Origin: Verrucomicrobiales bacterium
GTDB lineage: Bacteria; Verrucomicrobiota; Verrucomicrobiia; Limisphaerales; UBA9464
Direction: 5' to 3'
Assembly (NCBI GenBank): GCA_027489875.1
Contig: JAIXZE010000321.1
Span: forward strand, 1-38,621
DNA length: 38,621 nucleotides
The notes below the pieces were generated by a model, which was not told where the DNA came from, did no database searches, and saw only the letters and a list, made by a program, of their open reading frames with translations. This document shows, piece by piece, positions 24,298-32,600 of the stretch (its first letter is position 1; each line of letters starts with the position of its first letter). Both the position numbers and the translations under genes were made by a program.

Positions 24298-27084
24298 TCA
24301 GGGAGAATTGTTCACCAGCTGCGCCGGGAACAGGTCGTAGAACGGGCTGACGTTCGGCACCGCGCGAACGATGGTCATGAGGTCCCGCGCCAGTTGGCTG
24401 ACCGGGCTGTTCCCGATGTTGGCGACCACCGCCACCGTAAGGCGGTCGGGCGTCGTGGAACGGATCAGTTGGGCGGAACCATACCCGATGTCCCCGTTCT
24501 TCGAGACCCAGGAGCTGGTCGAGGAGATGGAATCCCATCCGATGGCCTGGGAGGCGGACACGCTTGGAAAGGCGACCTGTTCCAATTCGTTGAAGCGCTC
24601 GGGTGGAAGGATGTCGGGATGGTTCGGGAGGCCATCCATGGCGGCCATGAGTCGTACGAGGTCGGCGGCGGAGGCGGTCCAGGATCCCGCGGCACCATCG
24701 GCGGCGTTGGCGTAGATGGCGTCCCCGTATGCGGGTGGTCCGACGATGCCATCGATGCGGGAGCGGGCCCATGGGTTGCCGGATGAATAGCTGTGGTAGC
24801 GCCGGGCATCGCGCCAGGTTTCGTCGGATTCCTCGACGCGCATGAGTCGGGCATGATGAACGCCGGCGGGCACCATGACGTTGGCCATCATCCAGTTTTC
24901 GAACCTCTGGCCAGCGACCTCCTCGATGAGGACGCCAATATGCTTGAAGGATGGGTTGGAGTAGCGGCGGAGACGGGCGACGCCATTGGTGAGGAGGGAT
25001 TGGGTCGCGAAGAACCATCGGACCTGCTGTTGCGGGGTGAGTTGGGTGTAGTCGCCCCCGGCGTAGGCGTTGGCCGCACCGACGTCGTCATTGGTGTTGC
25101 TGAGCGCAGCGGTGTGGCTGAGGAGGTGGCGGACCGTGATGTTGGAGAGTGTGGTGAGGAAATTGTTGCTGCCGAAGTTCTGGTGGATGTTGTTGGACAG
25201 ACCCTGGTTGACGCCGGCCCAGAACCAGGACTTGCCGAGGCGGTTGGGAGCGTACGCCCAGTCGTCGAGACTCACGATGCGGTTTTGGTCGATGAGCTTC
25301 TCGATGCCGATGGCGGCAACGACCTTGGAGACACTGCCGATGCAGGCGCGGTGGTAGGGCTGCATGGGTTGCCGCAATTCGACGTTCGCGTACCCGTAGG
25401 ACTTGTTGAAGATGAGCCGACCGTTGCGGCTGATGGCGACGGTCATCCCGGGGACATTGAACTGCCGGAGACGTTCGGAGATGAGCAGGTCGAGGTTCGT
25501 GGACGCCATGAGGCCCGGGGCGGCTTGGCCGCGGATGGGTCCGTTCAAGGCGTAGGGTTGGAAGAGATAGCACCCGTTGTCGGCGAGGGAATCATTCGAG
25601 GAAGCGAGCCTCATGTTGGGTGAGGCGGGCACCTGACGGGTTTCGCGGGTGCTGTTGGCTTCGCCCTGGATCCCGGCAATCATCCAGCAGTTGGTGTTGC
25701 CGCCGGACGTGGTGTCCATGTCCATCAGGAGCACCCGATTGGAGGTCTCTTCAAGGACGACGGCCGTGGTGGTCTTTCCGTGGACGTCCTTGGCATGGCG
25801 GAAGACGATCCAGACCTGGCGCTTGGGAGCGGTCCCATGGACGCGTGCCCACACACCGTCGGTGGCGTCCTGGGTGACGTAGCGTCCGGCGAATCCGAAG
25901 ATGGTGTTGTCGATCGTGAAGCCCCGGTTCCAGAGGGGAAGCGTGTGGGCCGTGCGGTTGGTGACCTGGGCCTGGGTGAACTCGAAATAGGCAAGGCCTT
26001 CCCGACCGTTGACGATGTTTGTCGAGAAGCTGACGAGACCGTGCTTGCTGACGCGGAACTGTTGGTAGGGCCGGCCGAAGAGGTGGAATCTGAAGGGCAG
26101 GTTCAGGACACCCGACCACAGGTTCGAAGTGGTGTTTCCGGAGTCGCCCGACAGGAGACGGGTGGCGAGGCTGTTGGACGCATCCTCGACGCCCCGGGCC
26201 GGATCGATCCCCGGGTTGGAATAGGCCGCGAGGAGTCCCACTTCGGTGTAGGCAATCTCGCCTTGGGGTGTCGTTTTCACACCTCCCAGCGTGGGCGGCC
26301 GATAGAAGCGGGAGCCTCCGTCGTCAGTCGCTGCGACAAAGCCGTCGGCACCGATGGGCTCCCAGTCGCCGTCGAGGCTGGCGGCGGTTTCGAGGCCGTC
26401 GAGACCGAGCGGGGCGACGGATATGCCCGGGCGGGCGGGGCCTCCGGTCGGATCCGTGAGGAGGATGGGGCGGATGTTCAGTCGGGAAGTCGCGACGTTC
26501 ACCGTGAAGACGCATGTGGTCCGGTTCCCGCAGGCGTCCTTGGCCTGACAGGTGACGCGGGTGTCGCCGATGGGAAACAGACTGCCCGAGGGCGGGTCGT
26601 AGCTCACCTGGACAGCGTTGTCGGCGTCGTCTCGAACCTCGGGAAGGGGGTAATCGACGCGGATGCCGGCGGCATCCGTGGTGAACACCCGGATGTCCGA
26701 TGGACAGACGAGGACGGGTGCCGAGGTGTCCTCGACAACCTCAATGATGAAGGTGCGGGTGGCGCGTTCGCCGCAATCGGTGGCGACGCTGCACGTCACG
26801 ACATTCCTGCCGATGGGCAACATGGATCCGGAGGGAGGATCGCAGAGGACGCGGGCTGGTGTGGCGCAGGCGGTTCGAAGCAACGGCGCCGGGTAGTGAA
26901 CGACCACTTCCTTCACGCCGCAGACGGGGATGCGGAGGTCGCCGGGAACGATCAGGGCGAAGCGCGGCGGGTCCTCGGGGGCTTCGTCGGGAGGTGGGAA
27001 GAATTCCTGGCCGAGGGCCAGGGTGTTCAGGGCGACCAGCGCGCAGGTGGCGGCAAAGGATCGGAGATGGGACAACGCTTTCAT
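24298..27084 (-). CDS. Secreted HYR-domain plus serine beta-lactamase-family protein
   Basis: This 928-residue protein has a signal peptide (SFAATCALVALNTLALGQ). Two HYR-type immunoglobulin-like domains follow (about 45-200): CDPPSGSMLPIGRNVVTC and YDPPSGSLFPIGDTRVTC with DACGNRTTC. A middle beta-rich region (about 270-500) has LPFRFHLFGRPYQQFRVSKH and QVWIVFRHAKDV. The C-terminal 400 residues are a class C beta-lactamase/CubicO fold: nucleophile Ser584 with Lys587 (GSVSKVV), Tyr708 in RYSNPSFKH, and a late WVSKNGDIGYGSAQ segment. Such enzymes are mostly esterases or peptidases rather than antibiotic hydrolases. The fusion suggests a cell-surface or secreted hydrolase; the substrate is unknown. 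A 161-bp gap upstream should contain its promoter. Confidence 0.8.
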   Translation of the reverse strand: MKALSHLRSFAATCALVALNTLALGQEFFPPPDEAPEDPPRFALIVPGDLRIPVCGVKEVVVHYPAPLLRTACATPARVLCDPPSGSMLPIGRNVVTCSVATDCGERATRTFIIEVVEDTSAPVLVCPSDIRVFTTDAAGIRVDYPLPEVRDDADNAVQVSYDPPSGSLFPIGDTRVTCQAKDACGNRTTCVFTVNVATSRLNIRPILLTDPTGGPARPGISVAPLGLDGLETAASLDGDWEPIGADGFVAATDDGGSRFYRPPTLGGVKTTPQGEIAYTEVGLLAAYSNPGIDPARGVEDASNSLATRLLSGDSGNTTSNLWSGVLNLPFRFHLFGRPYQQFRVSKHGLVSFSTNIVNGREGLAYFEFTQAQVTNRTAHTLPLWNRGFTIDNTIFGFAGRYVTQDATDGVWARVHGTAPKRQVWIVFRHAKDVHGKTTTAVVLEETSNRVLLMDMDTTSGGNTNCWMIAGIQGEANSTRETRQVPASPNMRLASSNDSLADNGCYLFQPYALNGPIRGQAAPGLMASTNLDLLISERLRQFNVPGMTVAISRNGRLIFNKSYGYANVELRQPMQPYHRACIGSVSKVVAAIGIEKLIDQNRIVSLDDWAYAPNRLGKSWFWAGVNQGLSNNIHQNFGSNNFLTTLSNITVRHLLSHTAALSNTNDDVGAANAYAGGDYTQLTPQQQVRWFFATQSLLTNGVARLRRYSNPSFKHIGVLIEEVAGQRFENWMMANVMVPAGVHHARLMRVEESDETWRDARRYHSYSSGNPWARSRIDGIVGPPAYGDAIYANAADGAAGSWTASAADLVRLMAAMDGLPNHPDILPPERFNELEQVAFPSVSASQAIGWDSISSTSSWVSKNGDIGYGSAQLIRSTTPDRLTVAVVANIGNSPVSQLARDLMTIVRAVPNVSPFYDLFPAQLVNNSP

Positions 27085-27245
27085 GACTCGGAACGATGGC
27101 TACTCCAGCCACTCCTTTACTAAGGAGGACCGGAACCCGGGTTACCGAATCATTGGTTACGCTGGGTGGGGCGCTGACGAGGTCACGCGGCAGTGGTTGG
27201 GAGGAGATCGCCTCCTGAGGTCGACGACTACGTTTGGGGGGACGG

Positions 27246-28424
27246 TCAGCGGGGGACGATCCCGCGCTTGGCGAGTTCGGCGAGCGTCCACGTGTACTCG
27301 GCGGCGAGTTGGTCAACGACGGCGTGCTGCTTGAGCGCCGCGGGCAGGACTTCCCACGTGTAGGTCTCCATCTCGAAATGACGGCACAAGGTCGGGTGGC
27401 GTCGGATCTCTTCGAGGACTCCCGTGACGTGATCCGCCGTGGTGGCGAAGACACCGCCGGGGGCGGCATGCAGGGGGATATGGAAATGGATCCGCCATTC
27501 CACGTCCATCTGCGGCCCGTCGATCGAAGTGGTGAGGGCTTCGTCGAGATCCGTATACCGGATGATCTCGCCGTCGGCGCGCCGTTCGATGACCTGATGG
27601 AAGTACACGGTATCAATGAACGGGCGGAGGGCTTCGCGGGCCTCGGGGGTGGGGTGGACGCGGAGGGCGTTGCTGAGATGGATCTTCGAAATGAGGATCC
27701 GCGCGCGATGGAGTCGGGCGAGCGCTTCGGCCGGCGACTCGAATTCGATGGCGAGGTGGCAGCAGTCGTAATTCACGCCGAGATGATCTTCGAGGCGGAG
27801 ATCCCCGGGGCGGTCCGCCCGCAGACGTTCGAAGAAGCGGACGGTCTCGTAGGTGGTTTCGAGGTGGCAACAGGGTTCGGGTTCGAGGCCGAGGTGGAGC
27901 CGGTGACCCGACTTGCGGGAGAGTTGTTCGAGGAAATCCACGCAGGACCACAGGTTCTCGCGTGCCGTGCGTTCGGCTCGTTCGTCGAGCCGGAAACCCT
28001 TGAAGGAAACGGGGACCGTGCTGACCGAGCCGTCGACATCCCGGTCCTCCGGGAGCAGTTCGGTGAGGATCTCGAAGAGGCGGCGGGTGTAGGCGAGGCG
28101 TTCGGGTTGGGTCCAGTCGGGGGCATAGACCTGTTCCTTGACGCGGGTGCCGTGGAAGCGGCCGAAGGGAAAGCCATTGATCGTGAAGACGTAGCTGTCG
28201 TGGGCCTTCAGCCAGCGTTTGAAGGCGGCGAGGGTCTGCGGATGGGCGAGTTCGCGGGAGGCGGCGTCGGAAAGGCGGAGCCCGATGGCGTAGGGTTTGT
28301 CGGGGCAGACGCGCTTGCGGACGGCGAGGGTGTGCTTTTCGAGGGCGGCGAAGGTCTCGGGCCAGGATTCGCCGCGATGGATGTTGGTGCAGTAAGCGAG
28401 ATGAATGCCGTGCGTGAGCCGCAT
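27246..28424 (-). CDS. eboE: EboE-like TIM-barrel protein (solitary)
   Basis: This 392-residue protein begins HGIHLAYCTNIHRGESW, characteristic of EboE, the sugar-phosphate-isomerase/epimerase-like member of ebo clusters, where it is linked to moving a prenylated precursor out of the cytosol. Further features of a xylose-isomerase-like metal TIM barrel are GLEPEPCCHLETTYE, GVNYDCCHLAIEFESP, KIHLSNALRV and WRIHFHIPLH, which supply Glu, Asp and His ligands. No eboA-D or eboF is found beside it, so it is either a lone remnant or works with distant partners. ATG 28424 is the start; a TerC gene lies divergently 101 bp away. Confidence 0.78.
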   Translation of the reverse strand: MRLTHGIHLAYCTNIHRGESWPETFAALEKHTLAVRKRVCPDKPYAIGLRLSDAASRELAHPQTLAAFKRWLKAHDSYVFTINGFPFGRFHGTRVKEQVYAPDWTQPERLAYTRRLFEILTELLPEDRDVDGSVSTVPVSFKGFRLDERAERTARENLWSCVDFLEQLSRKSGHRLHLGLEPEPCCHLETTYETVRFFERLRADRPGDLRLEDHLGVNYDCCHLAIEFESPAEALARLHRARILISKIHLSNALRVHPTPEAREALRPFIDTVYFHQVIERRADGEIIRYTDLDEALTTSIDGPQMDVEWRIHFHIPLHAAPGGVFATTADHVTGVLEEIRRHPTLCRHFEMETYTWEVLPAALKQHAVVDQLAAEYTWTLAELAKRGIVPR

Positions 28425-28525
28425 GAAGTCCAGTCAACAACCGCCGGGGGGCAGGATGGAAGCGTGGAAACCCGGGTACATCCTTTCTCTGGTCGTCTGC
28501 CGGACGATGGCTAGGCTGGACGGCA

Positions 28526-29281
28526 ATGACGCTTTGGACTGAATGGATGGCGCGTCCGGAGGCCTGGATGAGCCTGCTGACGCTGACGATTCTGGAAATC
28601 GTCCTTGGGATCGACAACCTGATCTTCATCTCGATCCTGTCGGGCAAGCTGCCGCCGCACCAACAGGCGAAGGCCCGGCAGATCGGGCTGGGACTGGCCC
28701 TGATCACGCGGATCCTGCTGCTGCTCTCGATCAGTTGGGTGATGAGCCTGAAGAACAAGCTCTGGGAGTTTTCGATCGCAGGCTTGGAACTGCCCAACAC
28801 CGGGAAGGACCTGGTGCTGGCCATCGGGGGACTCTTCCTGGTCTGGAAATCCGTGAAGGAGATCCACGAGAAGCTGGAAGGGGCCGATGGCGGCAAGACG
28901 CCGGGCGTGGCTCCGAGTCTGTTGGCGACGGTTGTCCAGATCCTGCTGCTCGACATTGTGTTCTCGCTGGATTCGGTGATCACAGCGGTCGGGATGGCGA
29001 AGGACGTGCCGGTGATGGTCACCGCCGTGGTGCTGGCGATGATCGTGATGTTGGTCTTCGTGAACCAGATCGGCGGGTTCGTGGAACGGCATCCGACGGT
29101 CAAGATGCTGGCGCTTTCATTCCTGATCCTGATCGGGACGCTGTTGCTGGCGGAGGGCTTCCATCAGCACATCAGCAAGGGATACGTCTACTTCGCGATG
29201 GCCTTCGCCGTCGGAGTCGAGATGCTCAACCTGCGGGTCCGCAAGGTGGATTCCGTGAAGCTCCACCAACCCTATCGCTGA
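28526..29281 (+). CDS. TerC/YgaP-type integral membrane protein
   Basis: This 251-residue protein has about seven membrane segments. TerC hallmarks are TILEIVLGIDNLIFISIL with the in-membrane Asp, and the mirrored LLDIVFSLDSVITAVGMAKD. The family exports metal ions (Mn2+ during secretion, or tellurite resistance in older naming). The cytosolic loop after KSVKEIHEKLEG is short, with no CBS or transporter-associated domain, so this is the short form. The aminotransferase gene begins 6 bp past its stop, suggesting co-transcription. Confidence 0.9.
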   Translation: MTLWTEWMARPEAWMSLLTLTILEIVLGIDNLIFISILSGKLPPHQQAKARQIGLGLALITRILLLLSISWVMSLKNKLWEFSIAGLELPNTGKDLVLAIGGLFLVWKSVKEIHEKLEGADGGKTPGVAPSLLATVVQILLLDIVFSLDSVITAVGMAKDVPVMVTAVVLAMIVMLVFVNQIGGFVERHPTVKMLALSFLILIGTLLLAEGFHQHISKGYVYFAMAFAVGVEMLNLRVRKVDSVKLHQPYR

Positions 29282-29287
29282 TCCGAA

Positions 29288-30442
29288 ATGACGATTGCAC
29301 AGATCCACGGGGACGAGTCCCTGCGCCGGCACGAGTTCCCGGTGGTTACGAAGGGGCCCTTCCTGGCGCACGCCGGGGTGGCCCCGCTCCCGCGACGCGT
29401 GGCCGAGGCCATGTCGCAGTACGCGCTGGCCTGCCAGACCAGTGAGCAGGAGGTGGAAACCTGCGGTGAACTGATTGCGGGCACGCGTGCGTGCGCCGCA
29501 CGCCTGATCGGTGCGCAGCCCGAGGAAATCGCGTTGGTGGGCCCCACCTCGCTGGCGTTGTCGTATCTGGCGGCGGGGTTGCCGTGGCGGAAGGGCGACA
29601 ACATCCTGGTCTACTACGACTGCTATCCCTCGAACGTGTACCCGTGGATGGCGTTGGCCTCGCGGGGCGTGGAGGTGCGCTTCATCAATGTCCGGGAGTT
29701 GGGCAAGGTCCGGGCGATCGACGTCCAGGGGCAGGTGGATGAGCAGACCAAATTGGTGAGCCTCGCCAGTGCCCATTACCTCGCTGGCTGGCGCATCAAC
29801 GTGGATGCCATTGGAAAATACCTGCGCGCGCGCCGCATCCTGTTCTGCGTGGACGCCATCCAGACGTTGGGTGCGTTTCCGCTTTCCGTGGAGCACGTCG
29901 ACCTGCTGGCGGCGGATTCCCACAAGTGGATGATGGGGCCGTGTGCGGCCGGCTTGATGTACGTGCGGCGGGATGTGCAGGCGCGCCTGCAACCGATCGT
30001 GCACGGGTGGCACAACCTGGATTGCCCGGACTTCCTCACGCAGGAGGAACTGAAGTTCAAGCCGGACGCACGGCGCTACGAGGCGGGCTCGCACAATCTG
30101 GTGGGCCTGGCCGGGTTCAAGGCCGCGATGGAACTGCTCGAGGAAGTAGGCGTGGCGAAGATCGGGGCGGAACTGATGCGCAAGCGGTCCTGGGTTTCTG
30201 CGGAACTGGTGGGGCGTGGATTCACGGTGCTCCAGCCGGAACCGCCCATCGAGAATGTGGGCGGGGTGTTGTCATTCTTCAGGCCCGATGTGGAATCGCT
30301 GGAGCTGCTGCGGCGATTGAAGGCAGCCGGGGTGACCGCCTCGGTGCGAAAGCTGCCTGATGGGCAGGCGGTGGTGCGGTTCTCGCCGCACTTCTACAAT
30401 ACCGACGACGAGCTGCGGGTGGCGCTGGCGGCCTTGGGTTAG
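29288..30442 (+). CDS. Class V aminotransferase (cysteine desulfurase/selenocysteine lyase-like)
   Basis: This 384-residue PLP enzyme has its Schiff-base lysine at Lys213 in ADSHKWMMGPCAAGLMYV, preceded by CVDAIQTLGAFPL with the Asp that holds the pyridine nitrogen. The region before (TSLALSYLAAGLPW, NILVYYDCYPSNVYPW) and the ARRYEAGSHNLVGLAG segment fit the class V family. No cysteine-loop typical of IscS/SufS desulfurases is obvious, so a substrate cannot be given. It is coupled to the TerC gene upstream, and a terminator lies at 30616. Confidence 0.85.
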   Translation: MTIAQIHGDESLRRHEFPVVTKGPFLAHAGVAPLPRRVAEAMSQYALACQTSEQEVETCGELIAGTRACAARLIGAQPEEIALVGPTSLALSYLAAGLPWRKGDNILVYYDCYPSNVYPWMALASRGVEVRFINVRELGKVRAIDVQGQVDEQTKLVSLASAHYLAGWRINVDAIGKYLRARRILFCVDAIQTLGAFPLSVEHVDLLAADSHKWMMGPCAAGLMYVRRDVQARLQPIVHGWHNLDCPDFLTQEELKFKPDARRYEAGSHNLVGLAGFKAAMELLEEVGVAKIGAELMRKRSWVSAELVGRGFTVLQPEPPIENVGGVLSFFRPDVESLELLRRLKAAGVTASVRKLPDGQAVVRFSPHFYNTDDELRVALAALG

Positions 30443-30539
30443 GCCTGTGCCGGGACCCGTTTGGCTGACCCTTTTTTGGGGTGGGATTGGAAGAATCCGT
30501 AGGTCGCAAAATATTCCTGCGATTTAATCTCGTGTTTGG

Positions 30540-30660
30540 TCCTTGGCATTGAACTGGCTTTGTAAAGAACCCGTCGGGCTGAGTGGCCTGACATAGGTTA
30601 GGGTCGTTTGGGTCGAAACGCCGCCTGTCCGCAAGGATGGGCGGCGTTTCTTGCTTCTTC
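30540..30660 (+). ncRNA. Candidate small RNA ending in the 30616 hairpin
   Basis: An AT-richer stretch with TTGGCATTGAACTGGCTTTG near 30543 is followed by GTAAAGAACCCGTCGGGCTG and, 175 bp beyond the aminotransferase stop, a perfect terminator-like stem. That distance is long for a plain 3' UTR, so a separate transcript is possible. No known RNA family (6S, tmRNA, SRP, RNase P, tRNA) is recognised. Confidence 0.2.
30616..30660 (+). terminator. Strong hairpin terminator
   Basis: AAACGCCGCC (30616-30625) pairs perfectly with GGCGGCGTTT (30640-30649). The 14-nt loop itself can form TCC-GCAA-GGA, capped by a GNRA tetraloop. CTTGCTTCTT follows on the plus strand. It serves the TerC/aminotransferase transcript or the candidate small RNA. 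Confidence 0.7.
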
Positions 30661-30720
30661 GGAGCGGGGTGCCTGAATTTGAGGATTCGGGCGCATCTGG
30701 ACACAGCCTCCCGCACGAAA

Positions 30721-30787
30721 CGGGGTGGCGACGTCTTCGGCGCCGGTTCGAAGTTGTTTCCGGGGCGATGAGGACATCGCCGCCCCG
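30721..30787. repeat. Family B palindromic repeat
   Basis: The left arm CGGGGTGGCGACGTCTTCGG is partly diverged. The spacer contains CGGTTCGAAGTTGTTTCC, and the right arm is GGGCGATGAGGACATCGCCG. The flank GGGCGCATCTGGACACAGCC (30689) resembles the flank of the 18279 copy. Confidence 0.7.
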
Positions 30788-30830
30788 ATCCCACACCCAC
30801 AGGAGGCATGGGCGGGGCCAATGCCCCAAC

Positions 30831-31823
30831 TCAGAACAGGCTCTGGACCGCCGTGCCCAGCACCTGCAGGGGGCCGGTGTCTTCCAGGCCTTCGGTGGCC
30901 TTGTCGACCTTCTGGAGGGTCATCTTGATGTTGCGCAGGAAGGCCTCGTCGTTGACGAGCTTGCCGACGCTGCCCTGGCCCGAGTTGATCTTCTGGAGGA
31001 TCTCCTTCAGTGAGGTCGTGGCCGCCGTGAGATCCTTGGCCATGGTGTCGTCCTTGAGGAGCTTTCCAACAGAGCCTTCGCCGCGATCGATCCCGGCGAC
31101 CACCTTACGGGTGTCACCGACGAGGCCACGGGTGTCGGCGAGGAGGAGTTTGGCGTCGCCCGCGAGATCGTTGAGGTTCGTGCCCATCGACATGGCGGTG
31201 CGATGGAGGGAATCCTCGAAGAGGAGGCGACCGAGGGTGCCTTGACCGGAGGCGACCTGTGCGGTGATGGCCTGCGCGTTCGTGAGGATGGAGGTGATGC
31301 GCGGGTTGTTGTCCTTCACGAGGTCGGTGAGCGGCCCGAGCAGCTTGGAGAATTCCTCGCCGCTGAAGGATTTGGTCATGGTCTGGACGCCATCGGCGAC
31401 GCCCTGGAGCTTTTCCATCAGCGTGGCCAAGTCTGGCTGCTCGCGGGTCTGGAGGAGCGCGTCGGCGGTGACCAACGGAGCGGCGGGCGTGCCGAAGTCG
31501 AGGGAGACGAAGTTCTGTCCCATCATTCCCGCGAACTTGATGATGGCGGTGGAGTCCGTGTGGATCTGGGCCTGCGATTCCAGGTTGAGCGTCACCTCGA
31601 CCTTGTCGGCGACGAGTTCGATGCGCGAGACCCGGCCGACGGGGACGCCAGCGAGTTTCACGGGGTCGCCGACCTTGAGGTCCTGGATGCTGTTGAAGCG
31701 GGCGCGGACGGTGCGGCCGGATTTGAACCAGCTCAGGCCGCCACCGAGTTCAAGCAGGCAGACGGCTCCCACGGCGACGAGGGCTCCGAACATGCCGAGG
31801 CGGGTTTCAAGGGAGTTCTTCAT
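30831..31823 (-). CDS. mlaD: MlaD-family MCE lipid-transport protein
   Basis: This 330-residue protein has one N-terminal membrane anchor (LGMFGALVAVGAVCLLELGGG) and then a single MCE domain: VRARFNSIQDLKVGDPVKLAGVPVG split into FNSIQDLKVGDPV and LAGVPVGRVSRIEL, with FAGMMGQNFVSLDFG. The long C-terminal helical part has repeated GQGTLGRLLFED, GEGSVGKLLKDD and GQGSVGKLVNDE motifs, usual in MlaD/PqiB-like proteins that form a tunnel. It binds phospholipid in the periplasm for the MlaFED ATPase. It is the last gene of the mlaE-F-D operon, 9 bp after mlaF. No mlaA, mlaB or mlaC is adjacent. Confidence 0.93.
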   Translation of the reverse strand: MKNSLETRLGMFGALVAVGAVCLLELGGGLSWFKSGRTVRARFNSIQDLKVGDPVKLAGVPVGRVSRIELVADKVEVTLNLESQAQIHTDSTAIIKFAGMMGQNFVSLDFGTPAAPLVTADALLQTREQPDLATLMEKLQGVADGVQTMTKSFSGEEFSKLLGPLTDLVKDNNPRITSILTNAQAITAQVASGQGTLGRLLFEDSLHRTAMSMGTNLNDLAGDAKLLLADTRGLVGDTRKVVAGIDRGEGSVGKLLKDDTMAKDLTAATTSLKEILQKINSGQGSVGKLVNDEAFLRNIKMTLQKVDKATEGLEDTGPLQVLGTAVQSLF

Positions 31824-31832
31824 GGGTGGGAA

Positions 31833-32600
31833 TCATTGCGGGGTGAAATCGGCAGCAAGGAATTGCTGGAGCAGGGGGAGGGGATTGGCGCGCATCTCCG
31901 TCGGGGTTCCCAGGGCCTGGATCCGGCCTTCCGCCAGGAACGCGACGCGGTGGGCGATGCCGAACGCGAGGTCCCGGTCGTGGGTGACGACCACGGTGGT
32001 CGCCTGGGTCTGACGATTGAGGCGGAGGATCTCGCGGCCGACGGTGAGCGCGACGAGCGGATCGAGCTCCGAAGTCGGTTCATCGAACAGCACCAGTTGC
32101 GGGTCCATGGTCAGGGCGCGGGCGATGGCCACGCGTTTGCGCATGCCACCGGAGAGTTCCGGCGGATACTTCTCGCTGGTGTCGTCGGGCAATTGCACCA
32201 ACCGGAGCTTCTCCGAAACGATCCGGGCGATCTCTGACGGTGGACGCAGACGGTGTTCGCGAAGGTAAAGTCCGACGTTCTCCGCGACCGTCAGCGAGTT
32301 CAACAGGCCACCGCTCTGGAAGACCATGGCCATGCGCGCGCGATGGCGGGTTTCGTCGGTGACCGACTGGCCATCGACGAGGACCTCGCCGGTGGTCGGC
32401 TGTTCGAGTCCGATCAATTGGCGGAGGAAGACCGACTTTCCGGAACCGGACGGTCCCATCAGGACGAAGAGTTCACCGGCCTTGATTTCGAGGTCGATGC
32501 CGCGGAGGACTTCCTGCGCGCCGAAGCTCATGTGGAGGCCGCGGACGGAAATGGGGAGGCCGCCGGTGGCTTGGGATTGAATGGGCTCGGGATCGTTCAT
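31833..32600 (-). CDS. mlaF: MlaF-type ABC ATPase
   Basis: This 255-residue ATPase has Walker A GPSGSGKSV, a Q-loop in MVFQSGGLLNSLTV (MlaF-typical), signature LSGGMRKRVAIARAL, Walker B LVLFDEPTSELDP and switch His in VVTHDRDLAFG. In most ABC ATPases the D-loop stretch reads TSGLDP; here Gly is Glu, which is minor. The start ATG 32600 overlaps the mlaE stop (ATGA). The frame continues open upstream only as an mlaE shadow. Confidence 0.95.
   Translation of the reverse strand: MNDPEPIQSQATGGLPISVRGLHMSFGAQEVLRGIDLEIKAGELFVLMGPSGSGKSVFLRQLIGLEQPTTGEVLVDGQSVTDETRHRARMAMVFQSGGLLNSLTVAENVGLYLREHRLRPPSEIARIVSEKLRLVQLPDDTSEKYPPELSGGMRKRVAIARALTMDPQLVLFDEPTSELDPLVALTVGREILRLNRQTQATTVVVTHDRDLAFGIAHRVAFLAEGRIQALGTPTEMRANPLPLLQQFLAADFTPQ

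Larger units (their letters stand above)
30443..30830. other. 388-bp gap: possible small RNA, terminator, family B repeat
   Basis: This lies between the convergent aminotransferase (plus) and mlaD (minus). 30450-30600 is visibly more AT-rich than the rest of the window and contains small inverted repeats (GGATT/AATCC, TCGCA/TGCGA). 30616-30649 is a strong hairpin, and 30721-30787 is a family B repeat. No protein gene is supported. Confidence 0.6.

Noticed and set aside
24298..27084. Antibiotic-resistance beta-lactamase
   Set aside because: The catalytic residues fit the wide CubicO/class C fold, and the HYR fusion and length point to another hydrolase role; resistance cannot be claimed.
30279..30821. 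180-codon minus-strand open frame in the gap before mlaD
   Set aside because: It spans the terminator and a family B repeat and runs antisense into the aminotransferase; Pro/Arg-rich with no domain.
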